Origin: JANLQX01 sp031418775
GTDB lineage: Bacteria > Actinomycetota > Acidimicrobiia > Acidimicrobiales > JANYDT01
NCBI GenBank assembly: GCA_031418775.1
Contig: JANOJN010000175.1
Span: 1-8,104 of the forward strand
Length of the DNA stretch: 8,104 nt
Reading direction: 5' to 3'
Positions within the stretch are counted from its first letter, which is position 1, and each line of letters begins with the position of its first letter. The notes beneath the pieces are model-generated. The model saw only the letters and a program-made list of their open reading frames with translations. It had not been told where the DNA came from and did no database searches. Below, in pieces: positions 7,039 to 8,104 of the stretch. A program made the translations under genes and the position numbers.

Positions 7039-8104
7039 CCGAGCCGGCAGCATCGCCATCTATGGCGTGAACTACGCGCCTGAGCCCACGGGTATCGGGC
7101 CGTACACCGCTGAGCTGGCCGAGCATCTCGTCTACCGCGGCGCCGTCGTTCGGGTCATCACCACGTTTGCGCACTATCCCCAGTGGAAGGTGTCGTCCGA
7201 CGATCGGGGCGTGCGGCGTCGCGAAACGATCCGTGGGGTCTCGGTCACCCGTTTGTGGAGCCGGATGCCCAAGCCGATGACGGGCTTACAGCGCATGCTG
7301 TTCGAGATGTCCTACAGCTTCCTCGCGCTGTTTCATGGCCCGGGAGAGTCGGAGGTCGTCGTCGGGGTGATCCCGGGGTTGGGTTCCGGTCTCGCCGCCG
7401 TCCTCCACGGAGGCATCCGGCGCCGCCGCGTGGTCGTCGTGATCCAAGATCTCGCGGGGCGTGGGCTCAAGCAGAGCGGGATGAGCAGTGCCCGGGCGCT
7501 CGGCCAACTCGCCTCGAGGGCTGAAACGTTCGCAGTGCGCCACGCGCACCAGGTGATCGCCATTTCCGACGCCTTTGTGGAGCCGTTGGTCAGCGAAGGG
7601 GTTCGCCGTGAACGCATCGTCGTTCTTCCGAACTGGGGCCGGGTCTCGAAACTCGCCCCGTCGGACACGCGGCCCTGCGGTCCGCCGCTGTTGCTGCATG
7701 CCGGGTCGATGGGTCACAAGCAAGGGTTGGATCAAATCGTCGAGGCGGCACGGACTGCCCACGATCAGGGGCTCGACTACCGGTTCTTGCTCGTGGGCGA
7801 TGGGAGTGAGCGAGGCAGGCTCGAAGCTCTCGCTCGCGGGCTACCGAACATCGAGTTCCGCGACCCGGTGTCCGAGGATGAGTTTCCGGGGCTTCTCGCC
7901 TCGGCAGACGTGTTGCTGCTCTGCCAGGCCTCGTCGAACATCGACATGTCGTTCCCCAGCAAACTCACGGCGTACCTTGCAAGCGGTCGCCCGGTCGTGG
8001 CCGCGGTGCCGTCGGGCGGGTCGGTCGATTCGTTCATTCGACGGACGAACGTTGGCCTGGTCGTGAAGTCCGACGACGCCACGTTGCTTGTCAACGCCAT
8101 CGAG
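7031..8104 (+). CDS. WcaI-type glycosyltransferase (GT-B fold, GT4-like), 3' end outside window
   Basis: The frame is open from GTG 7031 to the right edge, giving 358 residues with no stop. The N-terminus carries NYAPEPTGIGPYT (14-26), the hallmark of WcaI-type colanic acid glycosyltransferases, followed by a PQW motif. The C-terminal half has the GT-B donor-binding fold: HAGSMGHKQG at 223-232, a LLVGDGSE loop, and FPSKLTAYLASGRPVVA starting at 308, all typical of WcaI and related GT4 enzymes. Full-length members run to about 400 residues, so roughly 40-60 residues are missing. No membrane segment is visible; such enzymes act at the inner face of the membrane on undecaprenyl-linked sugar. In colanic acid synthesis, WcaI has been assigned as the fucosyltransferase acting on the WcaJ product, so with fcl next door fucose is the likely donor sugar; that is inference. 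The start overlaps the fcl stop by 8 nt with no clear Shine-Dalgarno, pointing to translational coupling. Confidence 0.92.
   Translation, partial: MGSRAGSIAIYGVNYAPEPTGIGPYTAELAEHLVYRGAVVRVITTFAHYPQWKVSSDDRGVRRRETIRGVSVTRLWSRMPKPMTGLQRMLFEMSYSFLALFHGPGESEVVVGVIPGLGSGLAAVLHGGIRRRRVVVVIQDLAGRGLKQSGMSSARALGQLASRAETFAVRHAHQVIAISDAFVEPLVSEGVRRERIVVLPNWGRVSKLAPSDTRPCGPPLLLHAGSMGHKQGLDQIVEAARTAHDQGLDYRFLLVGDGSERGRLEALARGLPNIEFRDPVSEDEFPGLLASADVLLLCQASSNIDMSFPSKLTAYLASGRPVVAAVPSGGSVDSFIRRTNVGLVVKSDDATLLVNAIE

Noticed and set aside
1..8104. CRISPR, insertion sequence, tRNA, attachment site or defence genes
   Set aside because: No regularly spaced repeats, transposase motifs, tRNA-like folds or known defence domains were seen by eye on either strand.

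Overview
The window is GC-rich DNA with strong G/C preference at third codon positions. All credible genes lie on the + strand and most use GTG starts. Gene content and codon use suggest a high-GC actinobacterium, and the families would fit Acidimicrobiia, but this is an inference; there is no rRNA or other phylogenetic marker to settle it.

Layout. (1) 3-890: the C-terminal part of an unrecognised Pro/Ala/Ser/Gly-rich, probably exported protein that begins before the window. (2) 936-3656: a complete phosphoenolpyruvate carboxylase gene (ppc) with all catalytic motifs and the residues expected for aspartate feedback inhibition. (3) 3724-4296: a low-molecular-weight protein tyrosine phosphatase, probably translated from a leaderless mRNA. 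(4) 4297-4476: an intergenic stretch with nested inverted repeats and a good -10 promoter element. (5) 4477-6000: a membrane polyprenyl-phosphate sugar-1-phosphate transferase (WcaJ family). (6) 6046-7038: GDP-L-fucose synthase (fcl). (7) 7031-8104: a WcaI-type glycosyltransferase that overlaps the end of fcl and runs off the right edge.

How the genes work together. The last three genes look like the start of an exopolysaccharide operon. The WcaJ-type enzyme would load the first sugar phosphate onto undecaprenyl phosphate. Fcl would make GDP-L-fucose. The WcaI-type enzyme would add the next sugar, which in colanic acid is fucose. The phosphatase just upstream is of the type that often controls capsule export by dephosphorylating a tyrosine kinase, but no kinase gene is in view. 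ppc is anaplerotic central metabolism and has no obvious link to the polysaccharide genes.

I found no clear novel system. The best points for a second look are an Asn in place of the expected nucleophilic Asp in the sugar-phosphate transferase, the compact wcaJ-fcl-wcaI trio, the structured intergenic region before it, and the leaderless-looking phosphatase promoter. No tRNA, rRNA, CRISPR array, insertion sequence or attachment site was seen.
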